Shown: piece by piece, positions 32,118 to 44,520 of the stretch
How positions within the stretch are numbered: position 1 is the stretch's first letter
How the letters are laid out: each line of letters begins with the position of its first letter
Source of the DNA: Plotosus lineatus
Lineage: Eukaryota > Chordata > Actinopteri > Siluriformes > Plotosidae
NCBI GenBank assembly: GCA_024760905.1
Contig: JALRMN010000027.1
Location: forward strand, 1-64,000
Direction of reading: 5' to 3'
Length of the DNA stretch: 64,000 bases
Notes under the pieces: model-generated
What the model was told of the DNA's origin: nothing
What the model saw: only the letters and a program-made list of their open reading frames with translations
Databases searched by the model: none
Position numbers and translations under genes: made by a program

Positions 32118-33118
32118 GATTCCGGTGAAAGTGATTCCCAGTGCAATGGTCATTGTAAGATTGTAACTGTAAAATGAATTGTACTGGAACTCTTTTTAAA
32201 TTAGAAATTCACACTGAATAGATCATTAATTTAACTACAGTACTGAAAATTCCAGGTTAGCAATGGCCATCAGCTTCCACAAATATAAATGTGATGAATA
32301 ACATTGTCTGGCTCATGTGAATTGTGGTTCTCTGGTTGAATTGTTGCACTCATTGGTCAACAGAGGGCAGTCTAACAGATATTTGGTAGTCTAGTATGTT
32401 TTAAGGAAGAGTGGTTTGTTGCAGTACAGTGACCAAGTGGTTAGCATGTCCACCTTACGATGGCAGTCTGTGTGGCGTGAATCAATGGTTTGATGAAACA
32501 TATGGAATGTACCCCACATTCCCACTGTGTCGGCTGAGATACATTCCAGCTTCCCCACAACATGAGTAGGATTAAGTTTTTTAACACCAAAGTGAGAATG
32601 AGTGAAAATATACTGGAATTCATGGATAGCCAGAAAAAAATAAAATGAAAAATACCAGAACACAGTTATGTGTTGATGCAGCGTGACGGGTCCATGCATC
32701 ATCCAATTCCTTTCAGATCCAGTTGTGGTGATGTGAAGTGAGTATAGTGAGGTGATTAACAGCAGTGTCCAACCTGAGCAAACTCTCTGGTCTCATGGGT
32801 GAAGCCCTTTATGATGTTTATCACGTTTTGAAGCAGTAAAGCATTAAACTGTGCAGCGCTACATCTCTCAAGCTGGCGGTGAGGAAACTGCTTTAAGAGT
32901 TCAGTTCAGTGTGCAGTCCCTGAGCTGGAGGGTCTGTGGTGATCCACAGCTACATTTCCACCTGGAACAGTCTGATAGAATCAGTGAGGAAATCCTGAAA
33001 TCAGTGGATTGTGTTTGTTGAATGGATGGTGTTAAATATCCGTCTCTGTATTTATCAGTGTGTGTTGTGCAGATATGAAAACACATCATTCAGATTACAT
33101 GGTTTTATTTATTCACAG
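32115..33118. other. Degenerate SINE (about 32420-32625) and otherwise unrecognised sequence
   Basis: 32420-32625 resembles the second SINE family ('ccaagtggttagcatgtcca' head, 'ggctgagatacattccagct' tail). The rest, including 32820-33010, has no recognised exon. Confidence 0.4.
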
Positions 33119-33171
33119 AGCAGAAAAGAAGAAATCAAACATCAGTACAAATCAGTTGGACTCCATGTTCA

Positions 33172-33173
<2 letters not shown>
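33119..33173 (+). CDS. Putative NLR-family N-terminal exon (isolated)
   Basis: A 55-bp candidate exon with acceptor 'ttatttattcacag' and donor 'ttcaag|gtgtgt'. Its peptide, RAEKKKSNISTNQLDSMFK, resembles the short segment just before the FISNA-NACHT region in fish NLRC3-like receptors (typically ending QLDSIF). These are cytosolic innate sensors. The next expected exon (FISNA/NACHT) is not found; instead the donor runs into a (GT)n tract containing a hAT insertion. Support is by short-motif resemblance only. NLR leucine-rich-repeat pieces elsewhere in the window (36797, 58348, 60156) make the assignment more plausible. It is probably part of a broken gene. Confidence 0.4.

Positions 33174-33217
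<44 letters not shown>
33174..33217. repeat. (GT)n tract, left half
   Basis: About 22 GT units that end at the left terminus of a hAT element. GT repeats resume at 35515, so the two are halves of one tract. Confidence 0.85.
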
Positions 33218-33219
<2 letters not shown>

Positions 33220-33350
33220 GAGATGTGACCATTCAGTTATGAGACGATTCGATTCGAATCCCGATTTTTGCCTTTCAATTCAATTCGATTCATATGTGGA
33301 TTCTAGTTTCATTTTATGTAAATTGTGCACTTCAAATATATAAAGTAATA

Positions 33351-33695
33351 AGGGGCAGTGGTGGTCTAGTGGATAGGGCGCAGGATCGCTGACCCTAAGG
33401 TTGAGGTTCAAGTCCCCACAAGGTTGTCACTGTCCCCCCAGTGCAGCTAACTGGGTTATCAAAGGCGGGCCATGTCTGTCACTGTCTATGGTGACAGGTT
33501 CAAGTAAAAGACCCATTGCTGACTTTCGTAAAGAGGAGCTTCAAAGCCGTCAGCGTGTTTCTGCCCCTTGCTAAAAGGGTTGTGACAGGAAGGGCATCCG
33601 ACGTAAAAACCCAAGCCAAATCAAATGTGTGAATCAGATGATCCGCTGTGGCAACTCTCGAGAACAGGAAAAAGCCAAAAAGCAAAGAAGAAGAG
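33351..33695 (+). mobile_element. tRNA-headed SINE, type 1 tail, 17-bp target duplication
   Basis: 345-bp SINE with head 'aggggcagtggtggtctagt' and the RTE-like tail 'gatgatccgctgtggcaact', then 'aaaaagccaaaaagc'. A perfect 17-bp duplication (aaatatataaagtaata) lies at 33334-33350 and 33696-33712. It is nested in the hAT element and so is younger than it. Confidence 0.93.
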
Positions 33696-33995
33696 AAATA
33701 TATAAAGTAATAATTGTCTGAACTGGTTATTCAATACCATCATTCAACTACAATTATTAACATATATCAAAACATGAAAATAAACAAACATAACCTTTAT
33801 TTGTTTCCAGTTTTCCACCAGTTGCATATTGTGAATGTAATGTACCATCTACAGTGTCCGTTTCTGCATTCAGAGAAACAATTCAACAACAAATACTTCA
33901 CCTTGCTTCTCAGTTTTCACTTTTGCAACTTGCACAGATACAACACACATGTTAAATGTTTCATCCAGTTCACCATTTTCACATTAACACTGGAG

Positions 33996-34821
<826 letters not shown>

Positions 34822-35105
34822 TTTATATTTCAAATGTCAACTCAAGATCATAAACAACCAAATCCTTAATCTTTAAGGACACTTAACAAAGTTCATGTTT
34901 TCTTCTAAACTTTTAAACTATGAACTTTAACACTTAACAGATGTAACAGTAAACAGTCAGTTTTCCACTAGTTACATATTGTGAATGTAATCTCAGTTTT
35001 TGCATTCAGAGCAACAATTCAACAACAAATACTTCAAAGTTTCTTTGCTATCGGCTCACCGTGTAGACTTACTTTCAGTTTGTCATCAATGTCAATTGTC
35101 TTGTG

Positions 35106-35271
35106 ATGACGACGCAGTGATTCTGCAGATTAGCTGTGTTGCCGTGGGAAGAGAATTTCATCTCGCAAAGTCTGCACAAAACTTGGTTCTTGTCACGGGT
35201 TGCAAGAAATGAGCCCAAACTGGGCTTTTGTGTGCAGCTGCCTGCTTGACAAATTCAGCGGCAACTGCCAT
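35106..35271 (-). pseudogene. BED zinc-finger remnant of the hAT transposase
   Basis: On the minus strand from the ATG at 35271 it reads MAVAAEFVKQAAAHKSPVW. After a frameshift it reads VLCRLCEMKFSSHGNTANLQ followed by NHC: the BED finger pattern CxxC...GNTxNLxxH used by hAT transposases for DNA binding. The catalytic RNase-H-like domain is missing. Confidence 0.7.
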
Positions 35272-35511
35272 TTTTGTTTTTTGTGAAGTCTTGTTCCTCG
35301 CGAGATTTCCATAGCAACGAAGGAAAATGGAGGCCCCCATTGACAAATGTAAGATGTCAAGTTATTTCAGCGTTATTTTATAGCTTTTTGTGAATCATTT
35401 GTTGCTTTACATGAATCGATAAAAAATCGTAAAAACACAAAATAAATAGATTTTAAAATCGTGTTTGACAATAGATTGATTTATTCGTAAATCAATTTAT
35501 CATCACACCTC

Positions 35512-35637
<126 letters not shown>

Positions 35638-35686
35638 AAGTTGTAGATTTTATTTAAAGGTAATGATCATGTACAATTTAGCATAT

Positions 35687-35921
35687 GACAGGGTCAGAAG
35701 ACCAAGAACTGTGCTATTGCATGAGGAAGTCTGGAGTGACAGAGAAGTATGTGAGAGTGGTGCAGGACATGTATGAGAGATGTAAGACAGTGGTGAGGTG
35801 TGCCGTCTTCGTGACAGAAGAATTCAAGGTGGAGGTGAGACTGCATTAAGGATCAGCTCTGAGCTCTTCTTGTTTGCTATGGTGATGGACAGGATGACAG
35901 ACAAGATTAGACAAGAATCTC
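35687..35921 (+). mobile_element. RTE LINE internal fragment (reverse transcriptase palm region)
   Basis: Matches 42403-42635 of copy B: 'ttgcatgaggaagtctggag', 'gtggtgcaggacatgtatga', 'tttgctatggtgatggacag'. It lacks both element ends and has a stop ('ctgcattaagg'). Confidence 0.85.
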
Positions 35922-36061
35922 TACGAGAGCTGAGCAACGAGAGCTGAGAGGTGAAGTGAAGCTTCCTTCACCTCACAGGTGATGTCACTTGTTGTTTGAG
36001 TGCAGCTTTATTGGGAGAGATAATATTACTGACCTCTGACATCTGCTATTATTTCTAGTAT

Positions 36062-36796
36062 CTAACACAAAGACGGTGGCTGCTTCACTTGTGCCATGCT
36101 TTTAAAGTTCATCAGAGATCTTGAGTTTGAAAACTCAATGAACGAAGTGGAAGGCTTTTGTTCTAGTCATGGACTTTATTGGCAACAAGGCCAGGAGCTA
36201 TGCAGAACTTGAATGTAATATGAGCATTAAAGCGCATTTCGTATTCTCATATATGGATCGGTTTCCTGAGAAGCTGAGATCAACGAGTGATGAACAGGGG
36301 GAGAGATTCCATCAGGACATAAAAGAGATGGAGACCAGGTATCAGGGTCGCTGGGATGTAGTCATGATGGCTGATTACAGTTGGACTCTGAAGAGAAGGA
36401 TCCCTGCTGCTGAACATTTTAGGGGTTCAAAGAAATGGAAGTTCATGCCCTGAATTTGGCAGAATGGCATAACATTCAATTTAGATATACTTACCTTTAT
36501 CAATGTCTATTATTCAATTAAGAGAAATTGAAGTGTGTAACATTTATACAATCTGTAAGAATTTTTTTTTTTTTCTCCTAAAACTGTTTTGGATGAGAAA
36601 TATTGACGGAAATAAACTGATATCACAAAAGTGTAATCAATTTACTCAGAAGATTTTTTTTTTTAAATTAAAAGCATAAACACCTGACCTAATTGAAAAA
36701 AAAAAAAAAATAGATGACATTTTTGGATTCAGTGGTGCAAAATGGTCAAAATTAATTTGAATAAACCGACAACTTACATTTTTTTTGTAACCCAGT
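36062..36796 (+). pseudogene. Uncharacterised transposon-like protein, 3' part (duplicate copy)
   Basis: Truncated duplicate of the element at 58454-60147, starting at 'acaaagacggtggctgc'. The reading frame 36169-36453 contains TSDEQGERFHQDIKEMETRY and DVVMMADYSWTLKR, a signature I recall from a widespread uncharacterised multicopy protein in fish and arthropods. A short deletion near 36212 removes a segment present at 59544-59580. The 3' flank runs into the NLR exon piece at 36797, as in the other copy. Confidence 0.7.
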
Positions 36797-36875
36797 ATGA
36801 TAATCCAAGAGAATCAGGAGTGAATCTGCTCTGTGATCTAGTGAAGGATCCACTCTGTAAACTGGAGACACTCCA
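36797..36875 (+). pseudogene. NLR leucine-rich-repeat exon fragment (duplicate copy)
   Basis: Reads DNPRESGVNLLCDLVKDPLC followed by KLETL, the C-terminal half of a fish NLR ribonuclease-inhibitor-type LRR exon, and ends at donor 'ctcca|gtgagt'. The 5' half of the exon is absent here but present in the second copy at 58348-58453. Confidence 0.7.
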
Positions 36876-36965
36876 GTGAGTAACTGACTTACCCTCTCTT
36901 TACTGCACTGCACTGTATCAAACTAGATAATATTCACTGTATACTGTCATATACTCTCACTTTTA

Positions 36966-36966
<1 letters not shown>

Positions 36967-37042
<76 letters not shown>
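36967..37042. repeat. (TG)n microsatellite
   Basis: About 38 TG units. One of two GT tracts that bound the segment missing in the 60-kb duplicate. Confidence 0.95.
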
Positions 37043-37043
<1 letters not shown>

Positions 37044-37604
37044 AAACTGATATTCTTCTCTGATTACAGCATTAGGGATTTTAACTTCACCAGGACTGGT
37101 GTATGACAGGAGTCTCACCTCAAACCTCTTTTCAAGGATAAAGCAGTTTTGGTGAAGCATTAGAACCCATCACACATTTCCAGCAGTTTGGGATCTGAAT
37201 CATTTCTATTGTGGACCTGTTGTTTACCTCTTGAGTGATGTATGTGATGGAGCTTTAGCTGGAGTGATTCGGACACAAGTTTTTTCATGCTTTGAACAAT
37301 TTATCTCGACGTACAGAGTACAACTGTGCTGGCCCTTTCTGGACAATAAATATGATTAGGGGAATGATGATGCTATTCACACTACTCGCCCGACAACGCT
37401 TAGCACAGTCACCCCAGTAATCATTCCTTTGGTGGTACAACTGCTTCAGCTTCAAGTTTTTCTAGACCTTTTTTTCATCCCTCATTGGAAGGCTTATATT
37501 GATCCTCAATGTATTTAAGCAATTGTTCAGTACTGGGATATTACAATCTACCCAAAGGGGTTCCGGATAAATGGGAATAAGCAGTTGTCAGCTACCAGCT
37601 AAAG
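37043..37604. other. Unique spacer present only in the first duplicate
   Basis: Contains AATAAA at about 37346 and no recognised exon. The corresponding segment is missing at 60363. Confidence 0.5.
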
Positions 37605-37905
37605 TTTAATTCCCGGACTCGCATTCCCGGATGTTTCTGTGCAGAGTTTGTTTGTTCTCCCAGTACTGTGTTTTTCCTCTGTGCATTTTCCCCTCCTACC
37701 GTCAAAAACATGCACAATAAGCTAATGGGCTGTTCTAAATTATCCCTATATGAGTGTGAATGTGTGCGTGTGTATGTGTGTGTGTGTTAGTCCTGGTGAG
37801 ATGTTCAGGATGCATCCCACCCTCATCCAGAGTCAGCTGAGATGGACACCAGCCTCCCAAGTTTTGTAATTAGTAATAAGCGACTTGGGAAATAAATGAG
37901 TGAAT
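37605..37905 (+). mobile_element. Second SINE family (head degenerate, L2-like tail)
   Basis: Blocks 'aattcccggactcgcattcc', 'gtttgttctcccagtactgt', 'catgcacaataagctaatgg' and 'ccagagtcagctgagatgga', with 'aataagcgac..aatgagtgaatga' at the end. This is the common fish tRNA-SINE layout with a LINE2-like tail. Only its tail is present in the duplicate at 60362-60490. Confidence 0.7.
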
Positions 37906-37956
37906 GATTGTAGACTATTTGTATCTTCAAATCAACTGCTAAGTTTATTATGCCTA

Positions 37957-37959
<3 letters not shown>

Positions 37960-38011
<52 letters not shown>

Positions 38012-38036
38012 TCTATCTATCTATCTATCTATCTGT
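37960..38036. repeat. (CA)n(CTAT)n compound microsatellite
   Basis: About 49 bp of CA followed by CTAT units. The duplicate at 60536-60650 has longer tracts. Confidence 0.95.
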
Positions 38037-38488
38037 TTATCTACACATATATTATCTATGTAAATTACATACACACACGCACATACACAATTGAATAATT
38101 TATGGACAAAAATTCAAATCCAGTCTCAAATTCAAATGCTCACACCATGCACACTTTTTAAATGCATTAAACATTAAAATCAGCTGTAGTTTCCCTCTTT
38201 TATTAACTGTCATCTTTCCCAGAAAGCTGTCTCTAAATCCACAGTTCTCATTTTGCATACATGCAGCAACTGAACATTTTAATCACACTATCTTACCACA
38301 TGAAACTCGCATATTTATCTGTCACTCACCTGTTGTTCATCTGCTTCTCACCACACACTGCTTTTAAACACCATTTTATCCACTTCTCATTTTGCAAAAG
38401 AAAAAAACTTTGAAAGATTTTTCTTCTTCATATTTCTTAAAGTGAAATCTGAATGTTAGGCAAATGTGTTAAATTTATAGAGCAGTTC

Positions 38489-38491
<3 letters not shown>

Positions 38492-38574
<83 letters not shown>
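38492..38574. repeat. (GT)n(TA)n compound microsatellite
   Basis: About 43 bp of GT followed by about 40 bp of TA. Lies at or just beyond the right end of the segmental duplication. Confidence 0.95.
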
Positions 38575-38578
<4 letters not shown>

Positions 38579-38994
38579 TTTGAGGGTGAGTGTATATGGC
38601 CTCAATTTTTAAAGATTATTTGTTGTGCAATTAAAAATAAATAAATAAAAATCTGATGATTCACTTTGATAAAGGAACTTGGGCGATGTAACAGGTCCCC
38701 ATCAACAGTAGATTAAATTAACTGAGTGTTTTCCGATAATCCAAATTGTACGAAATGCACCAGATTCCGTTGCTGTGAATGAAAAGGGTCCTCACCTCAG
38801 GTGGATGGGTATGATTACATGGTGTACCTAGACTCTAGAATCTAGAGATCTAGAGAAGTCTGGGGTGTGCTGTGGTTGACTCAGGTGTGTTTAAGGTGTT
38901 TAGTGCTTGAATAAGCTTAAGGTAACGGATTTTCTTTAAATTTGATATTTAGTGCATTTTGAAAGCAACATTTATCAATTCGAAACTAATTTTA
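38575..38994. other. No recognisable gene
   Basis: Nothing recognised. Confidence 0.45.
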
Positions 38995-39235
38995 GTTGCA
39001 CAGACACAAACAACCTTTCACACTGACGTTCACACCTGTGGATGATTTGGAGTAACCAACTGAACTTCTGTGCATGGTTTTGGACTGTCGGAGGAAACTG
39101 GCTCACCCAAAGGAAATCGTGTGGGTACAGGAAGAATATGTAATCCCCGCACAGAAAGGCCCTTCTTGGCCATGAGATTCAAACCGAGAACCACCTTGCT
39201 GTGAGGTGATATTGTTAACCAATGAGCTACAGCCC
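38995..39235 (-). mobile_element. Second SINE family, minus strand
   Basis: Minus strand: 'ggttctcggtttgaatctca' (B-box-like) and 'ccgacagtccaaaaccatgc', through to 'ggtgtgaacgtcagtg'. The 3' tail is missing. Confidence 0.65.
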
Positions 39236-39409
39236 ATAGATTTACTTATATAATCAATGAGTCAAGTTACAAGTGGCAATTAAATGAAATACAAGAGTAA
39301 GCACAAAATGAAGAAACTAAACTGTATTTGCTTTTTCTTTACGTTGAAAAACAGAGATATTGTAAGAGAGATATAACTGTGAAAACATTTGAAATCTGAA
39401 ACTCAAATA

Positions 39410-39680
39410 TCTTTATACCTGTCTACTTTGTATTACCGTTCCACCTCCTTCACCTGCTCGGTTGTGTTTCTGCAGCGCCTCAGCTGGGACTTTCAGAATA
39501 CTTCTCTTCTGGAAGGTTCCATCCTGGTTGGGTAACGTCTCTCTGAGCTCTACGTACTGATACATGTCTTCTCCATTCTTCTGCCAGGTGATATTCACTG
39601 ATTTGGGATAGAAACCTGAAGCAGCACACACTACCTCTGGAGACAAGTGTTTCTGGAACAGTGATTTTTTTTGAGAGGAA
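39410..39680 (-). pseudogene. Orphan MHC class I alpha-3 exon fragment
   Basis: The minus strand reads SLFQKHLSPEVVCAASGFYP, KSVNITWQKNGEDMYQYVEL and RSILKVPAEALQKHN, the first two-thirds of an MHC class I Ig-C1 domain with its first cysteine. The homology stops just before the expected second cysteine strand (YTCVIQHSS) and continues as unrelated sequence. It differs from the 4.4/6.4-kb copies (GFYPKSVN versus GFFPRPLN), so it represents another gene or lineage. No neighbouring alpha-1, alpha-2 or TM exon is visible. Confidence 0.85.
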
Positions 39681-39854
39681 CTGTACAGACCACAGAATGA
39701 AAAAGATTAATTAAAACACTGTGATCGATTACTTTTAAAATTACTCAAGGAAATTTGCTTTTGCATGCAGCTCTTTCTCTAAATAAGTGATTTTCATGAA
39801 ATCACATGATTTTCCTTCTAAAATTGAGTAAAAGTATTTGCTAACCATTCACTG

Positions 39855-39962
39855 ATGTTCGAAGCCCCTTCATCCTAATTGGAGTCACTGGGAGGCTACC
39901 ATCCATCTCAGCCTACTCTGGGATACATTGGGCTACACCCTGGACAGCCCAAGTCATTGCAG
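39855..39962 (-). mobile_element. SINE tail fragment (L2-like tail)
   Basis: Minus strand: 'ggctgagatggatggtagcc', then 'gtgactccaattaggatgaa'. Only the tail is visible, abutting (CA)n. Confidence 0.55.
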
Positions 39963-39966
39963 TGCC

Positions 39967-39968
<2 letters not shown>

Positions 39969-40027
<59 letters not shown>

Positions 40028-40047
40028 AAACTATCTCTGTCTCTCTC

Positions 40048-40096
<49 letters not shown>

Positions 40097-40155
40097 GCAA
40101 ACAGAATTTTAGTGTTTTTTTCTTTGTTTTTTTTTTTTTTTTTTTTTTTTTTCCA
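39969..40155. repeat. (CA)n(CT)n and poly-T tract
   Basis: 56 bp of CA, about 58 bp of CT with interruptions, then a run of more than 20 T near 40130-40152. Confidence 0.95.
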
Positions 40156-40533
40156 TTTCACAGTTTGGTCGATTTTGTGTACATGCATTACAATTAAAAT
40201 CTAAGAAAAAAGTGTGATCTTCACTTTTGCTGTGTTGATGAGCTTTGGCTCGATTTGTGCAGATGGACATTACTTCCGAAGGCCATCAATGACAAGTTTG
40301 TGCTCGTTCTTCCAAATGATCGAGAATCCCTCAGCAGTAATGTTACTTTTTTATTGGTAGAGGATATAGTTTATCTGGTTCTACACTGGCCTTCGTGTGG
40401 TCCTTGATGTGATTGGTCCATGTTGTGCAATGCTGGAATGCTTTATTGCACTTGGATAAGCTATACATTTGAAAAATGTAGGTGACTTCTCTCCATTTAA
40501 ATTGTACAAGCCTATGATTTCAGGCTGGCATCC
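40156..40533. other. No recognisable gene
   Basis: Nothing recognised. Confidence 0.4.
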
Positions 40534-43408
40534 ATCGAAGACGTCGAAGAAGGAGAGGTGGGAGGCGTGTCCGTAGGCAGAGAGAGAAGAGGAAAGGCAT
40601 AAGTCTAGGACTGAGAGTGGGGACTTTGAATGTTTGAACTATGCAAAGAAAAGGTAGAGAGCTGGCTGACATGATGCAGAGGAGGAAGGTGGACATACTG
40701 TGTGTTCAGGAGACCAGGTGGAAAGGTAGCAAAGCTAAAAGCTTAGGAGCAGGGTTTAAGCTATTTTATCACGGTGTGGATGGGAAGAGAAATGGAGTAG
40801 GAGTCATCTTGAAGGAGGAGTTTGTCAGGAATGTTCTAAAAGTGAAAAGAGTGTCAGACAGAGTGATGAGTCTCAAGTTAGATATTGAAGGTGTAATGCT
40901 CAATGTTGTTAGTGCTTATGCCCCACAGGCAGGATGTGAGCTAGAAGAGAAGAAGAGATTCTGGAGTGACTTAGATGAAGTGATGCAGAGTACCCCCAGA
41001 GGTGAAAGAGTGGTCATTGGTGCAGACTTCAATGGACATGTTGGTGCAGGCAACAGAGGGGACAAGGAAGTGATGGGCAGGTTTGGTATCCAGGACAGGA
41101 ATGCAGAAGGACAGATATTGATAGATTTTGCAAAAAGGATGGGAATGGCTGTGGTGAATACTTTCTTCGAGAAGAAACAGGAGCATAGGGTGACTTATAA
41201 AAGCGGAGGTAGGAGCACACAGGTAGACTCCATCTTGTGTAGGCGATGTAATTTGAAGGAAGTCAGTGACTGCAAAGTCATAGTGGGTGAGAGTGTTGCC
41301 AAACAGCATAGGATGGTGGTGTGCAGGATGACTCTGATGGTGAGAAAGGTGAAAAAGGCAAAGGCAGAGCAGAGGACAAAGTGGTGGAAGCTGAAAAAGG
41401 AAGAGTGTCGTGTTGTCTTCAAGGAGGAGTTGAAACAGGCTTTGGGTGGCCAGGAAGTGCTTCCAAATGACTGGACAACCACAGCAAATGTGATCAGGGA
41501 CACAGGTAGGAGAGTACTTGGTGTGTCCTCTGGAAGGAAAGTAGATAAGGAGACTTGGTGGTGGAATGAGGAAGTGCAGGAGTGTGTACAAAGGAAGAGG
41601 TTAGCCAAGAAGAAGTGGGACATTGAGAGGACCGAAGAGAGTAAACAGGAGTACAGGGAGACACAGCGTAAGGCGAAAGTAGCAGTGGCTAAGGCCAAAC
41701 AGAGGGCGTATGATGACTTGTATGATAGGTTGGATAGTAAAGAGGGAGAAAATGATTTATACAGGTTGGCACAGCAGAGAAATAGAGATGGGAAGGACGT
41801 GCAGCAAGTTAGATTGATAAAGGACAGAGAGGGAACTGTATTGACTAATGACAGAAGTGTGCTGGGAAGATGGAAAGATTACTTTGAAGAGCTGATGAAT
41901 GAGGAAAATGAGAGAGAAAAAAGAGTAGAAGAGGAAACCATTGAGGAGCAGGATGTAGCAAAGATCAATAAGGGTGAAGTGAGAAGGGCATTGAAGAGGA
42001 TGAAGAATGGAAAGATGATATACCTGTGGAGGTATGGAAGTGTTTAGGAGAGGTAGCAGTAGATTTTCTGACAAGAACATTCAACAAGATACTAGAGAGT
42101 GAGCAGATGCCGGAGGAGTGGAGGAGAAGTGTGCTGGTGCTCATTTTTAAGAACAAGGGAGACGTGCAGAGTTGCAGCAACTACAGAGGGATAAAGTTGA
42201 TGAGCCATATGATGAAGTTATGGGAAAGAATAGTGAAAGCTAGACTAAGGGCAGAGGTCAGCATTTGTGAACAACAGCTTGGTTTCATGCCAAGAAAAAG
42301 CACCACAGATGCAATGTTTGCCTTGAGGATGTGAATAGAGAAGTACAGAGAAGGTCAGAGGGAGCTACATTGTGCCTTTGTGGATCTGGAAAAAGCATAT
42401 GACAGGGTGCCAAGAGAAGAACTGTGGTATTGCATGAGGAAGTCTGGAGTGGCAGAGAAGTATGTTAGAGTGGTGCAGGACATGTATGAGAGATGTAAGA
42501 CAGTGGTGAGGTGTGCTGTCGGTGTGACCGACGAATTCAAGGTGGAGGTGGGACTGCATCAAGGGTCAGCTCTGAGCCCCTTCTTGTTTGCTATGGTGAT
42601 GGACAGGCTGACAGACGAGGTGAGACAAGAATCTCCATGGACTATGATGTTTGCAGATGACATCGTGATCTGTAGTGAGAGCAGAGAACAAGTGCAGGAA
42701 AATCTAGAGAGGTGGAGGTATGCCCTGGGAAGGAGAGGAATGAAGGTTAGTCTCAGAAAATCAGAATACATGTGTGTGAATGAGAAGGACCCAGGAGGAA
42801 CGGTGATGTTACAGGGAGCAGAGATAACGAAGGTGGAGGATTTTAAGTACTTAGGCTCAACAATCCAGAGCGATGGAGAGTGAGGAAAAGAAGTGAAGAA
42901 GCGTGTGCAGGCAGGGTGGAATGGTTGGAGAAAAAGTATCCGATTGTGATGTGCGATAGGAGAGTGTCAGTAAGAATGAAGGGAAAAGTGTACAAGATGG
43001 TGGTGAGGCCAGCGATGTTGTATGGCTTAGAAACAGTGGCGCTGAGGAAAAGGCAGGAGGCAGAGCTGGAGGTAGCGGAGATGAAAATGTTGAGGTTCTC
43101 CCTGGGAGTAACGAGGATGGATAGGATCAGAAACGAGTATATCAGAGGGACAGCCCACGTAAGATGTTTTGGAGACAAAGTCAGAGAGGCTAGATTGAGA
43201 TGGTTTGGACATGTACAGAGGAGGGATAGTGAGTATATTGGCAGTAGGATGCTGAGGTTGGAACTACCAGACAGAAGGCTTCGAGAAAGACCCAAGAAGA
43301 GATTTATGGATGTGGTGAAGGAAGACATGAAGGTCGTTGGAGTCAGAAAAGAAGATGCGGAGGACAGGGTGAGGTGGAGGCGGATGAGTAGCCGGAAGTA
43401 AAAGAAGA
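40534..43408 (+). mobile_element. RTE-clade LINE, copy B (5'-truncated, mostly open)
   Basis: Lacks about 240 bp of the 5' leader. The open stretch 40641-42047 covers the apurinic-type endonuclease (VDILCVQETRW, VVIGADFNGHVGAG, STQVDSILCRR; the D at the last site precedes S instead of the Y in copy C) and the linker. A 13-bp deletion at about 42015 (missing 'gcagttggtcctg') shifts the frame inside the RT region. Downstream, 42380-42883 holds the palm domain with MMFADDIVICSES, and 42880-43401 the C-terminal RLRWFGHVQRRDSEY block. Further stops are at 42332 and 42882. The 3' UTR is shortened by a small deletion. Confidence 0.92.
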
Positions 43409-43781
43409 TCCATGTCTTCAGTTGTTAGACTTCCCAGTTGGAATTGAAATCCCTGGGGATTAAAGTAAGCCAATTTATGGGTGTTACAATGGTGAAGGCA
43501 AGTTCTGAATGGAATGTTTCCAGCAGTGATGGGTCTTCTGCAGCTCATTCAAATGAGGAACCAAAGACATTCATTAAGCCGAGGTTAATGTTCTGTCCAT
43601 TTTATGTTGGTATTGAAAAGTCTATTGTGGCTATTTTTTTCACTCATGTTCCAGTAACAAATAATGTGATCCACTGGTCTAGTGACAACACCAAGTCCTC
43701 GATAGAAAGATTTCTTTTGCTGCAAGAGGATCAGGTAATAGCCAAATTTTACTGTGCGGTCCCAGTATATACAGTGTTGTG
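43409..43781. other. Unassigned open stretch
   Basis: A frame runs from 43438 into the transposon end at 43782 (stop at 43845) without a recognisable domain or codon pattern. I do not call a gene. Confidence 0.4.
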
Positions 43782-44486
43782 CAAAAGTTTGTGCCCCCTT
43801 ACTGATTTTTTAATTTATTTATTTTTGCACCTTTGTCACACTTAACTTTTTCAGATCATCAAACAAATTTAAACATTACACAAAGTCAACACAAGTTTGC
43901 AACAAATGCAGTTTCCCTGTTGTGATTTTATTTCTTAAGAGAAAAATCCTCTCAAAACCTTCATGAACCTCTGTGAAAAAGTAATTGTCCCCTTATTAAA
44001 AGGTGAGGTAACTGTGATTAATCTTGTTATTGGGGGGGGGGGGTGAGTTCAATTTCAAGGACACACCTAGCCCTCATTGCTGCCAGACATTTCCAATTAA
44101 AAGATCCTGAACATAAAACCTGTCTGACAAGGTGAGGTAGGCCATACTGAACACACATCATGCTTCAAGAGCAAACCAGAAAGAAGATTATAGAGCTGTC
44201 TCAGTCTGGGAAAGGAACAAAGTCATTGTTAAATCTCTGGGACTCCAGCAGACTACTGTCAAAGCCATAATGGAGAAGGCATGGCACAGTGGTGACAGTT
44301 CCCAAGAGTGGCCGACCAACTAGGCGCAGACTAACCAGAGAAGTCACAAAGGATCCAAAAACCTCTTCTAAACAACTACAAGCCTCACTTGCCTCAGTTA
44401 ATGTCAATGTTCATGACACCACCATCAGAAAGACACAAGGTAAAAGTGGTATCCATGGATGAGTTCCAAGGTGAAAGCAACTGTTG
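43782..44486 (+). pseudogene. Tc1/mariner element, 5' part with transposase N-terminus
   Basis: Begins TA CAGTGTTGTGCAAAAGT, a Tc1-like terminus as I recall it. The coding remnant starts near 44161; the frames read ERNKVIVKSLGLQQTTVKAI (paired helix-turn-helix region) and KDPKTSSKQLQASLASVNVN followed by VHDTTIRKT. The catalytic region and right end are missing; RTE copy C begins 34 bp later. Stops and frameshifts throughout. Confidence 0.8.
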
Positions 44487-44520
44487 ACAAAAAAAATATA
44501 TCCATATATATGTATATAAA

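Noticed and set aside
31846..32166. Open frames in both strands over (CA)n/(CT)n (also at 22229-22480, 34268-34723, 39879-40204 and 48087-48490)
   Set aside because: They consist of Thr-His, Cys-Val, Ser-Leu or Tyr-Ile repeats forced by microsatellites and lack any unique coding sequence.
32820..33010. Possible further NLR or B30.2 exon
   Set aside because: Six-frame reading gave no motif matching FISNA, NACHT, LRR or B30.2; only the 55-bp exon at 33119 resembled an NLR segment.
37960..38036. CRISPR-like regular repeat
   Set aside because: It is a pure di- and tetranucleotide microsatellite with no spacers, in a vertebrate genome.
43438..43845. 135-codon frame considered as a host gene
   Set aside because: It runs into the terminus of a Tc1-like element, has no recognisable domain or splice signals, and its composition matches the non-coding flanks.
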